DNA of 64,000 nt from an uncultured Eubacteriales bacterium (GCA_902779185.1 CACZAM010000001.1:1-64000), one strand, 5' to 3'; positions 37,788-46,093 are shown, counted from the stretch's first letter. Translations and numbers: made by a program. Notes: a model not told the origin generated them from the letters alone.

Positions 37788-39176
37788 ATGAGGCATTTTA
37801 AGAGAATGAAACTGACGCTAAACCACAATGAAGTATCACATGAAAAGCTCGGAACCGAGCCTGTAAACACACTGCTGCTTAAAATGGCGCTGCCATCGGT
37901 CATCGCCATGCTGATGCAGGCCCTGTACAATTCCGTGGATTCGATGTTCGTCGCTAAAATAAGCAGTGAAAGTCTTGCGGCTGTCACACTTGCTTTTCCG
38001 GTATCGATGATCATAGGAGCCATGTCGACGGGAATCGGTGTGGGTATAAATTCCAGCATTTCACGAAACCTGGGAGCTGATGATGTGAAATCTGCCAGTA
38101 AGGCTGCCGCAAACGGCATGCTGCTTGGCTTCGGCACCGTAGCGATAATGATCGCGTTCGGTCTGCTGGGCACGGACTGGTACCTCAGACTGTATACGGA
38201 TGATCCGGCAGTCATTTCCGCCGGCGTCACATATGTACGCACCGTATCCCTGCTTGCCTTCGGCAATATCTTTACCCAGATATCTTTTTCCGTGCTGCAG
38301 GGATCGGGAAACATGACATTTCCTATGATAAGCCAGCTGGTCGGAGGAGCCTGTGTAATAGCTCTTGATCCGCTGTTCATATTCGGACTGGGAATGGGCA
38401 TACTCGGTGCGGCGGTCGCTTCAAGTTTTTCCCAGGCGATTGCCATGGCTATAGGCATGTACGGGATCTTTGTACGCAACAGGGAAAACCTGCCGGTATC
38501 GCGCGAAGATTTCAGACCTGACGCAGCCGTAATGAAAGACATACTCGCGGTAGGTATCCCGTCCGCGCTGACACAGGCGACAACATCGGTAGTCAGTGGT
38601 ATAATCAGCAAAATGATAGCCGGATACGGCACTGCCGCGATCTCAGTATACGGAGGTTATACAAGATTCAGCTCATTCGGCATACTTCCTGTGTTCGGCG
38701 TTACAAGGGGAATGAATCCGATACTGGGCTACAGCTACGGTGCGAAGGATAAGGACCGCTTCAAAGCGACGGAGAAGCTCGCGCTCATTGCGGGATTCGT
38801 TATTACGACCATTTCAGCACTGGTGTTCCTGCTCGCGCCGGGCCTGATCCTGAGATTCATAAGCGCTACTCCTGAAATGATAGAAGTAGGCAGGCCGGCA
38901 TACAGGATACTTGCTTTACCGCTCTTTGTAAGCGGCGTTTCCATTGTCATGTCACAATCCTTCCCGCCTGCAAAGCGTTCGTATCTGACGATGATATATA
39001 CGATGCTGAGGCAGGTAGGCATAATGATCCCGCTCTGTCTTATAGGCGGACGCACCTGGGGCATGACAGGCATATGGATAGGCTATGCCGCTACAGACTA
39101 CATCGCGCTTATAGTTGTATTGGGTATGACGATTTGGTTCTACAGGAATGTTATCAGCAAATTAGGAGAGGAATAA
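37788..39176 (+). CDS. MATE-family efflux pump
   Basis: The protein has 462 residues and about twelve membrane helices. Typical motifs are PSVIAMLMQALYNSVDSMFVAKI at the first helix pair and the SGGxxxF-like repeats, and FGVTRGMNPILGYSYGAKDKDRF mid-protein. It should export cationic compounds using Na+ or H+. ATG 37806 (MKLTLN) is an alternative start. The stop shares one base with the start of the HEPN-motif protein (TAATG at 39174), so the two are translationally coupled. It is unrelated to the fused MATE at 16199 beyond family level. Confidence 0.85.
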   Translation: MRHFKRMKLTLNHNEVSHEKLGTEPVNTLLLKMALPSVIAMLMQALYNSVDSMFVAKISSESLAAVTLAFPVSMIIGAMSTGIGVGINSSISRNLGADDVKSASKAAANGMLLGFGTVAIMIAFGLLGTDWYLRLYTDDPAVISAGVTYVRTVSLLAFGNIFTQISFSVLQGSGNMTFPMISQLVGGACVIALDPLFIFGLGMGILGAAVASSFSQAIAMAIGMYGIFVRNRENLPVSREDFRPDAAVMKDILAVGIPSALTQATTSVVSGIISKMIAGYGTAAISVYGGYTRFSSFGILPVFGVTRGMNPILGYSYGAKDKDRFKATEKLALIAGFVITTISALVFLLAPGLILRFISATPEMIEVGRPAYRILALPLFVSGVSIVMSQSFPPAKRSYLTMIYTMLRQVGIMIPLCLIGGRTWGMTGIWIGYAATDYIALIVVLGMTIWFYRNVISKLGEE

Positions 39177-41044
39177 TGGGACACAAAATAATGATAACAT
39201 CTCTCAGAAAAAGAGATGTAAGAGACGGACTTCAGTATTTCTGCTTCAGTGATGGAGAAAAGAATTTTTACTGTGATGCGCTGACTTCAGCGGAGGCAGG
39301 CAGCAAATATATTCTCGCGAATCATAAGATCGACACTATCCTGACTTTCGGGAGCGAGCTGTCAGGTGTCCGTGACGATGATCTCAGATCTATGACGCTG
39401 AACGAAGGAAGCGAGCTTTATTCTGTAGATGTACAGGATATGTCGGCATTCAGTCTGTACAGATACAGACTTGCCGAATATCTCGATGAGGTCAATGCCG
39501 AGATACAGGATGCCAGAGAACTGCTGGATGATGAGCAGCAGAAAGCTGCAGAAGAACTCATAAGACAGTTCTTCAATGAGAAAGCAAGTGATAACGGAGC
39601 AAATAAATTCAACCGGTTTTTTGACAGACTGTTTCGTGACGATGATCTTCGTGATGAGCTGGAGCAAAAGCTCAGAAAAGCTGCCCGCGAAGCCGGCATA
39701 GATCAGGAGAAATATCTCAACTGGATATGGACTTATTTATATCAGGAGTTCAGAGACACCTCAAAAATGCATATTCTTGACTGCAATGAGGATGTTAAGA
39801 TCAGCTTCATTTCAACGGAAGATGAAGCTGACGATGAGAAAACGTTCACTGACCTTCTGATCAGCAACCTTGAGCACATCAGCAGCATAGCAGGATCCGA
39901 CGGGGAGGAAGTTGAGATCTACCTGTGCACTCAGAATGATAACGCCAGGGATTCTTTTGTGCTGACAAGCCTGATGGAGACCCTCCGGGCTGTGTCGTTT
40001 TCACGCGCGCGCATTGCCAGGATCATTCTGACTGATGCGCCGTCAGACAAGATGGTCGAGACCATATCTGAGGATACGGGCCAGCTTTTCGTATATGAAC
40101 TGCTGTCAGGTACCAGATCTTTTCTGAGATACGGCAAGACAGACCTGCTTCTGGATCTAAGAGCTGCATCAGGAATACGCAATCCGAATATCGACCGTAT
40201 GCTCTATGCAATGAGAAATATAGATATAGGCATCTCTCTTTGCGATATAACCGATATAGAGCGGGGAATAGTAAAACTGAGGGAAATCTTTGCGGAAGAG
40301 TATCCGGTCACAGGCGACACCTTTGTAGAAAAATACTTTAACATTATCGCCAGCGGGATCAAAGAGGATTACGGCTCTCTGCTGAGCGGAGACGAGATAA
40401 GCTTCATAGAACTGGTAAAATGGGCATACCGCAAGGGATTCTGGCAGCAGACGCTTACACTGATCGAGTCAAGAGCTCCGGAAGATTTTGTAAACAGGGG
40501 CATCTATTATTACTGCGATTCTGAAGAAGACCGGGAAGCGGTGGTAGAGAAATTCGGCAAGATCTACTATGACTTAAAGCCGTTTGAGAAATACAAACTG
40601 GATGATGTAGAACATTACTATGTCAAATTCTACAGCAGATGGAAAGCTCCTCATCCGAAAGACAGCAAGGAATTCCAGATCGAATACGCAAAAATAAGGA
40701 TCGAAGAGCTTGACACTGAAGATAAAGGCACTATCCGCGCGCATACGTTATGCCCTGACAGGGAGGCCCTTAAGGATCTTCTGTTTGCTTACTATTATCT
40801 TGGAGATGTGCGCAATGCGACCAACCATGCTCTGGATGAATTCAGCGGATTCACGTCGATCATGGATGATGCCGATGTAAGTGAGAGAATGAACCTCATC
40901 ACTCAGGCTGTGGACTATTTCATTTATTGCTATAACAAAGTGGTTGATCTGATCTCCGAAAGCGGGGCAGATGCTGATGTGGTCAGGATAGATACAGCAG
41001 AACTTTCAGCATACGCAAAGAGCCTGCGCAGGGATCATAAATAG
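39176..41044 (+). CDS. HEPN-motif protein with CARF-like N-terminal half (Csx/TM1812-like)
   Basis: The start is ATG 39176, preceded by AGGAGAGGA, giving 622 residues. The C terminus has the HEPN RNase signature R546-NATN-H551 (R-x4-H) in a predicted helix, as in Csm6/Csx1-type ribonucleases. The N-terminal part opens with a strand IMITSLR and a second strand TILTFGS (residues 53-60), and an alpha-beta region about 205-340 has EIYLCTQND and TDLLLDLRAASG. That is the general layout of CARF-HEPN proteins that sense cyclic oligoadenylate. CARF is a guess from outline; the HEPN motif is seen. No CRISPR array or cas gene is present. It lies upstream of the second RT in the same unit. Confidence 0.5.
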   Translation: MGHKIMITSLRKRDVRDGLQYFCFSDGEKNFYCDALTSAEAGSKYILANHKIDTILTFGSELSGVRDDDLRSMTLNEGSELYSVDVQDMSAFSLYRYRLAEYLDEVNAEIQDARELLDDEQQKAAEELIRQFFNEKASDNGANKFNRFFDRLFRDDDLRDELEQKLRKAAREAGIDQEKYLNWIWTYLYQEFRDTSKMHILDCNEDVKISFISTEDEADDEKTFTDLLISNLEHISSIAGSDGEEVEIYLCTQNDNARDSFVLTSLMETLRAVSFSRARIARIILTDAPSDKMVETISEDTGQLFVYELLSGTRSFLRYGKTDLLLDLRAASGIRNPNIDRMLYAMRNIDIGISLCDITDIERGIVKLREIFAEEYPVTGDTFVEKYFNIIASGIKEDYGSLLSGDEISFIELVKWAYRKGFWQQTLTLIESRAPEDFVNRGIYYYCDSEEDREAVVEKFGKIYYDLKPFEKYKLDDVEHYYVKFYSRWKAPHPKDSKEFQIEYAKIRIEELDTEDKGTIRAHTLCPDREALKDLLFAYYYLGDVRNATNHALDEFSGFTSIMDDADVSERMNLITQAVDYFIYCYNKVVDLISESGADADVVRIDTAELSAYAKSLRRDHK

Positions 41045-41060
41045 AAAAGGAGCAACATAC

Positions 41061-41231
41061 ATGGAATCAACAATAATTACGATTATAGGAATCATAGTTT
41101 TGCTGCTGATCCTTTCTCTTATATTCAAGGGCCTGGGGTTTGCTCTTAGGATAATAACCAATCCTAAAGTGCTTATTATAGCGCTTGTGATATGCATTGC
41201 AGTGTTTATAACTATGAAGATGACGTCATAA
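41061..41231 (+). CDS. Small two-helix membrane protein
   Basis: This 56-residue frame has AAAGGAG 11 bases upstream. Two hydrophobic helices (about 4-25, IITIIGIIVLLLILSLIF; 37-52, VLIIALVICIAVFITM) are joined by a basic loop (KGLGFALRIITNPK). It is too short for similarity calls. It sits between the HEPN-motif gene and RT copy 2 on the same strand. Small membrane proteins occur as toxins or effectors in defence and retron loci, but nothing direct shows this here. Confidence 0.6.
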   Translation: MESTIITIIGIIVLLLILSLIFKGLGFALRIITNPKVLIIALVICIAVFITMKMTS

Positions 41232-41273
41232 CACGTACTGTGCACGATGATCTCTACATATAGGGGGCTGGCG

Positions 41274-42500
41274 ATGGGAGTGTTTGAAAAAGCTAGTGAG
41301 ATCGGGACCAGGGAAGCCTTTTTGAAGGCAAGGATCAAAAGCAGAAAGGAAAGTACCGGAGAGATAGAAGAGATACGGGCGTATATCCTCAGTGACAGGT
41401 GCGTCAGGGATATTGACCGTCTCAGAGAAGGTGATTACTTTCTTGATTTTCCCCGCTACAGACTCATTCCTAAGAATTTTCAGGACAAAAAGCGTGCGAT
41501 ATATATTTTTGACGGGGAGCAGGGTCAGCTGATAAGACTTCTCGCCTATGCGATACGCGGCCTGGAGGGTACGATCTTTTCAGACCGTCTCTTTTCATTC
41601 CGTTCAGACAAGAGCGCAAAGGATCTTCTGCATGAAGTAGTGGAGAACAAAGAGATCGGCAACATGTACATCCTGAAGTCGGATGTGTCGAACTATGTCG
41701 GTTCTATTGTTCCCGCACTTATTATTCCGATGCTTGAGGATATCTTCATGCCTGATGATCCGGCCTTTTTCCGCTTTCTTGAGTGGCTGCTTTCCAGAAA
41801 CATGGTCAGGAATGTGGATGGGAAGCTTATAGAACATTGTCCGGGAGGACTGGGAGGTGTCGCCCTGGGCAATCTCTTCATGAATATCTATCTGCACGAA
41901 ATGGATGAATACTTTGCTCCGCGTGCTGCTTTTTACTCAAGATATTCAGATGACATACTGATCTGCGCAAGGACATACGATGAGATCAAAGAGTATGAAA
42001 GACGTTTCCATGGTTTCCTCGATAAGCTTAAGCTAAGCACAAATAACGAAAAGACTATGATAGTCCTGCCCGGAGAGGCATTTGATTTTCTGGGAATGGA
42101 GATCTGCGGCAGCCGGATAAGGATATCTGAGCATTCAATGCTGAAAATCAAGCGGAAGCTGAGGCTGTTTACATACAGAGCATTGAGAAGAAGAAATAAT
42201 GGGGAAATAAGTCCCGATGAGGCGGCACGCGAACTTATATCCGGATTCAACAGATCCTTCTTTGGAAACAGAGGAAGCAAGCATGGCATGACGTGGGCAA
42301 GGTGGGCATTCCCGGTGATAACCGACACATCCAGTCTGAAGGAGATAGATCATTATTTCCAGGACAGCATCAGGTATGTCCTTTATGGATCCATGAAAAA
42401 GCGTAACAGACGCATATCATATGAAAAGCTCAGCGAACTTGGTTACAGGTCACTTGTATACTATTATTATCATCTTGATGAGATCGAGGGCATCGCCTGA
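41274..42500 (+). CDS. Reverse transcriptase of unassigned class, copy 2
   Basis: The start is ATG 41274, with AGGGGG upstream, aligning with copy 1 (MGVFEKA vs MEIFEKA). The protein has 408 residues. Motifs: LIPKNFQDKKRAIYI, FSFRSDKSAKDLL, motif A with D137 in KSDVSNYVG, motif B GGVALGNLFMN (the usual proline is alanine here), YSDD (224-227), motif D STNNEKT and motif E FDFLGMEICG. The C-terminal block WARWAFPVITD plus HYFQDSIRYVLYGSMKKR is nearly identical in copy 1. By eye well over half of the residues match copy 1, so the two arose by duplication or parallel transfer. Catalytic aspartates are intact. Unlike DGR RTs there is no Avd gene or template repeat; unlike retrons no msr-msd upstream. 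Confidence 0.85.
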   Translation: MGVFEKASEIGTREAFLKARIKSRKESTGEIEEIRAYILSDRCVRDIDRLREGDYFLDFPRYRLIPKNFQDKKRAIYIFDGEQGQLIRLLAYAIRGLEGTIFSDRLFSFRSDKSAKDLLHEVVENKEIGNMYILKSDVSNYVGSIVPALIIPMLEDIFMPDDPAFFRFLEWLLSRNMVRNVDGKLIEHCPGGLGGVALGNLFMNIYLHEMDEYFAPRAAFYSRYSDDILICARTYDEIKEYERRFHGFLDKLKLSTNNEKTMIVLPGEAFDFLGMEICGSRIRISEHSMLKIKRKLRLFTYRALRRRNNGEISPDEAARELISGFNRSFFGNRGSKHGMTWARWAFPVITDTSSLKEIDHYFQDSIRYVLYGSMKKRNRRISYEKLSELGYRSLVYYYYHLDEIEGIA

Positions 42501-42519
42501 AATAAAACAAAAAAATAAA

Positions 42520-42635
42520 AAAGGAAGGACGTTTTGAACTTTGTGACGGATCCGGCTTAGTCTGCTGCAGTTTCAGATGCGCTTTTAACGCAGCTTGTCC
42601 GGACTTTCTGAAACACACTGAGTGCACCTTCCTTT
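42520..42635 (-). ncRNA. RT-associated structured RNA, copy 2 (candidate)
   Basis: This element of about 116 bases lies 19 bases after the RT copy 2 stop. On the minus strand it has a 9-bp terminal stem (42627-42635 with 42520-42528) and a hairpin GCAC-UCA-GUGU. An 8-bp stem GUUUCAGA/UCUGAAAC (42607-42614 with 42570-42577), a pseudoknot GUCCGG/CCGGAU, and an inner hairpin UGCG/CGCA complete it. U-rich sequence (UUUUAUUUUUUUG) follows the terminal stem, a plausible end. Compared with copy 1, the pseudoknot swaps A-U for U-A and the first hairpin U-A for C-G. The unit resembles a retron RNA in having a closing stem, but lies downstream of and convergent to its RT. Confidence 0.65.
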
Positions 42636-42643
42636 AGCAATAT

Positions 42644-42654
42644 ATTGTAGCACA
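42644..42654 (-). promoter_or_regulatory. Extended -10 promoter of the copy 2 RNA
   Basis: TGTGCTACAAT on the minus strand, identical to copy 1. A weak -35-like TTTCAT lies 17 bases further upstream on that strand. The predicted start at 42635 coincides with the 5' base of the terminal stem. The next plus-strand gene starts at 42667, so the two are divergently transcribed from a region of about 30 bases. Confidence 0.55.
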
Positions 42655-42666
42655 GGCATATAAAAC

Positions 42667-44151
42667 ATGAAACCGGTAAATATTTTCAGAGTATCCAGAA
42701 TACGTGACGAGAGACTGTTCAATATCATGGAGAAGCACGAGGCAAGTGATCATGACAATCACAGCACCCGTATCCATGAGATCGAATCTCTTTGCATACT
42801 GACTGATGCGCTTGCCGAACATGGGATATCGGTCAAGGACGCGGACGGGTTTTATTTCGGATTCGTGATACCGCTCATCGGCAAGGAGTTTGACCTCCTT
42901 AAGGTCACAAACAGATACTGCCTTAACATCGAACTGAAATCGCAGGATGTGGGTGAGGAGCATATACTTGCACAGCTCAGAAAGAACCGCCATTATCTCA
43001 CCATGCTCGGAAGAGAACTGATGCTGTTTACGGTAGTCACGGATACACTTGCGTGCTACAGGCTGTCAGCTGACGGGGAGCTGGAGACAGCTGATATATG
43101 CGAAATAGCGAAGGCTGTCAGGAAGTGCAGCGTGGCGTATCACGGCCGCATCGACAAGCTGTTCCGCGCTTCAGAGTATCTGATCTCTCCTGAGGAGGAT
43201 CCGGACAGATTCCTGCAAGGGCAGTATTTTCTGTCTCCTGCCCAGGACTATGTCAAATCACAGCTGCTCAGGGATATATCAAATGCACATTACTGTTCAT
43301 TCTTCCATATCTACGGCAGACCCTGCACCGGAAAGACACTTCTTATATACGATCTCGCAAAGCACCTGTCGGGCAGCGGCAGAACACTGATCACGTGCGG
43401 AGAAGAGCCGTCTGACGGATTGCTGGCGATAAGCGGAGCGATAGAGAGCCTTGATTTCATTTCGGTATCTGAGATCGTTTCGCCTGAACAGATCAGCGGG
43501 TATGACTTTATTCTGGTGGACGAAGCTCTGCGCATCGATCCCGCGATATTTGAGGTCATCGTTAAAGCTGCCGAGACTTATGAGCAGGTCTGCATTTTTT
43601 CTACGGATCCTTCCGCTGCTCTTACAAACCCGGAGCAGGAGAACGATATCGGGGGAAGGATACAGAGCCTTGGTCTGACCGGCGAATATGAGCTTTCTGA
43701 AAGGCTGCGCATGAACATGGAGCTGCAGACATTCATCATGAAGCTCAGGCATCTGTACTGTAAAACTGAGAAAACATATGAGTTCGAGCACGTCTCGGTC
43801 AATTATGCAAATAATACTGACGAGGCCCGGGGGATAATAAAGTATTACCGGGAAAAAGGATATGTATTCATAAACCCTCACAGGCACCAGAATGCAGCTT
43901 TTGAGGACCTCGAGGAATCATTCCGGTACCGGCACATAGCAGGGCGTGAATACAACAGCGTGGTAATGCTGATGGACAGTTCGTTCTCATATGATGAAAA
44001 CGGTTATCTCATGGGGATCCCTGAACCGGATCCGGAGCAGCCGTATCCTAACATTTTTTACTCCGGCATCACCCGTGTGCGCGAACACCTTGCACTGGTG
44101 ATCCTGGACGCCCCGGAACTGCTGGAGAACATACTCTCGTTACTAGATTAG
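42667..44151 (+). CDS. Nuclease-helicase fusion: PD-(D/E)xK-like plus SF1/DUF2075-like ATPase
   Basis: The protein has 494 residues. Near the N terminus, EFD (74-76) and IELKSQ (88-93) have the spacing of a PD-(D/E)xK or NERD-like nuclease core (D76, E89, K91). Then comes an ATPase: Walker A GRPCTGKT (217-224), Walker B ILVDEAL (283-289), and a C-terminal helicase-type motif YSGITRVREHLALVI (from 465), as in SF1/DUF2075 proteins. It probably cuts and unwinds nucleic acid. Proteins of this type are common in phage-defence islands. It lies directly beyond the RNA element of RT copy 2 and could be part of the same system, which is inference. No strong ribosome binding site is seen. Confidence 0.65.
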   Translation: MKPVNIFRVSRIRDERLFNIMEKHEASDHDNHSTRIHEIESLCILTDALAEHGISVKDADGFYFGFVIPLIGKEFDLLKVTNRYCLNIELKSQDVGEEHILAQLRKNRHYLTMLGRELMLFTVVTDTLACYRLSADGELETADICEIAKAVRKCSVAYHGRIDKLFRASEYLISPEEDPDRFLQGQYFLSPAQDYVKSQLLRDISNAHYCSFFHIYGRPCTGKTLLIYDLAKHLSGSGRTLITCGEEPSDGLLAISGAIESLDFISVSEIVSPEQISGYDFILVDEALRIDPAIFEVIVKAAETYEQVCIFSTDPSAALTNPEQENDIGGRIQSLGLTGEYELSERLRMNMELQTFIMKLRHLYCKTEKTYEFEHVSVNYANNTDEARGIIKYYREKGYVFINPHRHQNAAFEDLEESFRYRHIAGREYNSVVMLMDSSFSYDENGYLMGIPEPDPEQPYPNIFYSGITRVREHLALVILDAPELLENILSLLD

Positions 44152-44167
44152 ATAATTGGAGGCTGAC

Positions 44168-44965
44168 ATGACCTGCAGATACTGTGGAAAAACAATACCT
44201 GATGACGCGGTCTTTTGCCCCTCCTGCGGCAAAAGGATAGAGGCTCATCTGCGCCCGGAAGACAGAGAAGCTGAAAAAAAGGATAGAAAAAAGGATAAAT
44301 ATGTCTATGAAGAACCTAAGGGGAAAAGGAGAGTAAAGGCTCTTATTTCGGTCATTGCCGCAATCGTATTTGTCGTTGCGGCGCTCGCCATTGTAATGAC
44401 AGTAATAACTAAGTTTACAGGTGAAGCGCCATGGCACAGAACAGAAGAGCAGGCAGCCGAACCGGAGGAAAACATCGGGTTCCCTAAAACGATGTATGTA
44501 TCAGCGGAAGAGGGGCTGCTGCTGCGTAAAGACCCCATGCAGGAGGGCAAGGCGGTCCATCTCCTCAACTACGGCAGGGAGATACAGGTAGAAAAGATAA
44601 TGGACGGCTGGGCATACACCACTGCAGACGGGCTTTCAGGCTGGTGCTCCGCTGAATATCTGACTGAAAACAGGGATGAGATAAAGTTGAAGGAAACAAG
44701 GCCGGCTTCTGACGATGAAAAGGGTAAACTCGTAGAGCCGTCCATACGTATCGGGAACGGTTATCACGGGACTGTAAATTCAGATGGGGGCCTGAACCTC
44801 CGCTGCGGTCCGGGCGCGGACTATGACATCATTCTGGTTGTTCCTGACAAAACAGAAATAATAGAAGAGGGATGGGATAACGGCTGGCTCTACATCTGTC
44901 ATGACGGACAATACGGCTGGATCAACGCGGAGTATGTCACTCCGACCGGAGAAGTAGAGAACTGA
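44168..44965 (+). CDS. Zinc-ribbon, single-TM, double SH3b protein
   Basis: The start is ATG 44168 with TTGGAGG just upstream, which rules out the TTG at 44156. The protein has 265 residues. A zinc ribbon (CRYCGKTIPDDAVFCPSCGK) is followed by a charged linker, a membrane helix (about 62-82), and two SH3b modules (VSAEEGLLLRKDPMQEGKAV; GGLNLRCGPGADYDIILVV) ending in GWINAEYV-type strands. The ribbon should be inside and the SH3b modules outside, where they bind wall peptide. Probably a sensor or anchor in the envelope. Confidence 0.7.
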   Translation: MTCRYCGKTIPDDAVFCPSCGKRIEAHLRPEDREAEKKDRKKDKYVYEEPKGKRRVKALISVIAAIVFVVAALAIVMTVITKFTGEAPWHRTEEQAAEPEENIGFPKTMYVSAEEGLLLRKDPMQEGKAVHLLNYGREIQVEKIMDGWAYTTADGLSGWCSAEYLTENRDEIKLKETRPASDDEKGKLVEPSIRIGNGYHGTVNSDGGLNLRCGPGADYDIILVVPDKTEIIEEGWDNGWLYICHDGQYGWINAEYVTPTGEVEN

Positions 44966-45074
44966 ACATCAATATTTGTTAATGACTTTTCATTTTCAGG
45001 CTCTTTTGGGGTAATGTTACATAAAGGAGGCTTTTGCCTTATAAAGACAGGACCGGAGAATCAGGTAAATAATT

Positions 45075-45998
45075 ATGGAAGAGCAGATCAATAACAGAGT
45101 CAGCAGAAGTAAAAAGGCAAAGAGAAGGAAGCTCATTACCATTATAGTACTGCTCCTGCTTTGCATAGCATCAACAGTATATATTCTGGCGCATTTCGGG
45201 AATTCCGATGAAAAAAGAGCGGAAGAGCCTGTTGAGGAGACCCCTGCAGCTGAGGAAGCTGACGACGGGACATTGACTGGTAATGCTGAAGATGAAACGG
45301 TCGTTTCACATGTATACTCACACAGAGGATCGGCCGGAGACGATGAACTCACCTTCGCAGCGTATGACAGGGCCGTTGAAGCCGGTTCAAAGTATATTGA
45401 GGCTGATATCGTGGTGTCCGGCGACGGAACGGTATACGTTGCACATGATGACTACGCCCTGGACATGACCGGTACCGGCGGGTACTTCTCCGGAATGACT
45501 GACGGACAGATCGATAAGCTGAAGACCAAAAATGGAAGCAACGTGCTGAAACTGAAGGATCTCTTCGAAAAATACGGAGATTCTGTCAATTATATAGTTG
45601 ATGTAAAATACATGAGCGCCCGCAATGTTGACGCCTTTACTATAGCTGTCAGGACGTCAGGTCTCGAAGAAAACGTAATAGCTGCTTCCTCTTTCTTTGA
45701 TGTTCTCAGACCGCTTGATGAAACATTCCCTGACATGACCAAGCTGTATGTGTGCCCGGATCAGGCAACTTTCGAGCTTGCCCTGGACAAGGATTATGTA
45801 GATATAATAAGTGTTCCGAAGGATGTCATGACAGCGGACAATCTGAAGGCAGCACATGAGCATGATAAGAAGTTCAGCGCATGGACACTGAACACTGAAG
45901 AAGAGATAAGCAAAGCGATAGAGCTGGGTGTGGATTCATATTTTACCGACGATACCGCTCTTGCCATCGGTCTGGAAAAAGATATGCGGACCGAATAG
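45075..45998 (+). CDS. Membrane-anchored glycerophosphodiester phosphodiesterase family protein
   Basis: The protein has 307 residues. A basic stretch and signal anchor (about residues 20-38) and an acidic linker are followed by a TIM-barrel GDPD domain: SHRGSAGDDELTFAAY, YIEADIVVSGDGTVYVAHDD (the paired Glu, Asp and His), then DVKYMSARN and a final DSYFTDD. It should hydrolyse glycerophosphodiesters or teichoic-acid-like polymers outside the cell. Start 45075 follows CAGGTAAATAATT; the RBS is weak. Confidence 0.75.
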   Translation: MEEQINNRVSRSKKAKRRKLITIIVLLLLCIASTVYILAHFGNSDEKRAEEPVEETPAAEEADDGTLTGNAEDETVVSHVYSHRGSAGDDELTFAAYDRAVEAGSKYIEADIVVSGDGTVYVAHDDYALDMTGTGGYFSGMTDGQIDKLKTKNGSNVLKLKDLFEKYGDSVNYIVDVKYMSARNVDAFTIAVRTSGLEENVIAASSFFDVLRPLDETFPDMTKLYVCPDQATFELALDKDYVDIISVPKDVMTADNLKAAHEHDKKFSAWTLNTEEEISKAIELGVDSYFTDDTALAIGLEKDMRTE

Positions 45999-46093
45999 CA
46001 CAAGGCGGCCGGGTCCCGCTTCTGTGAAAAGGATAATAAGAGATGTCAGATGTTATGTCTGCCATCTTTTTTTGTTTTTGCATAAAAAATATA

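Noticed and set aside
30389..42635. Diversity-generating retroelement with template and variable repeats
   Set aside because: No Avd gene, no lectin-fold target and no A-specific mismatches; the two RNA copies differ at all base types and at paired positions, as expected of a conserved structured RNA.
39176..44151. CRISPR array near the HEPN/CARF-like gene
   Set aside because: No series of direct repeats with regular spacers exists here or elsewhere in the window.
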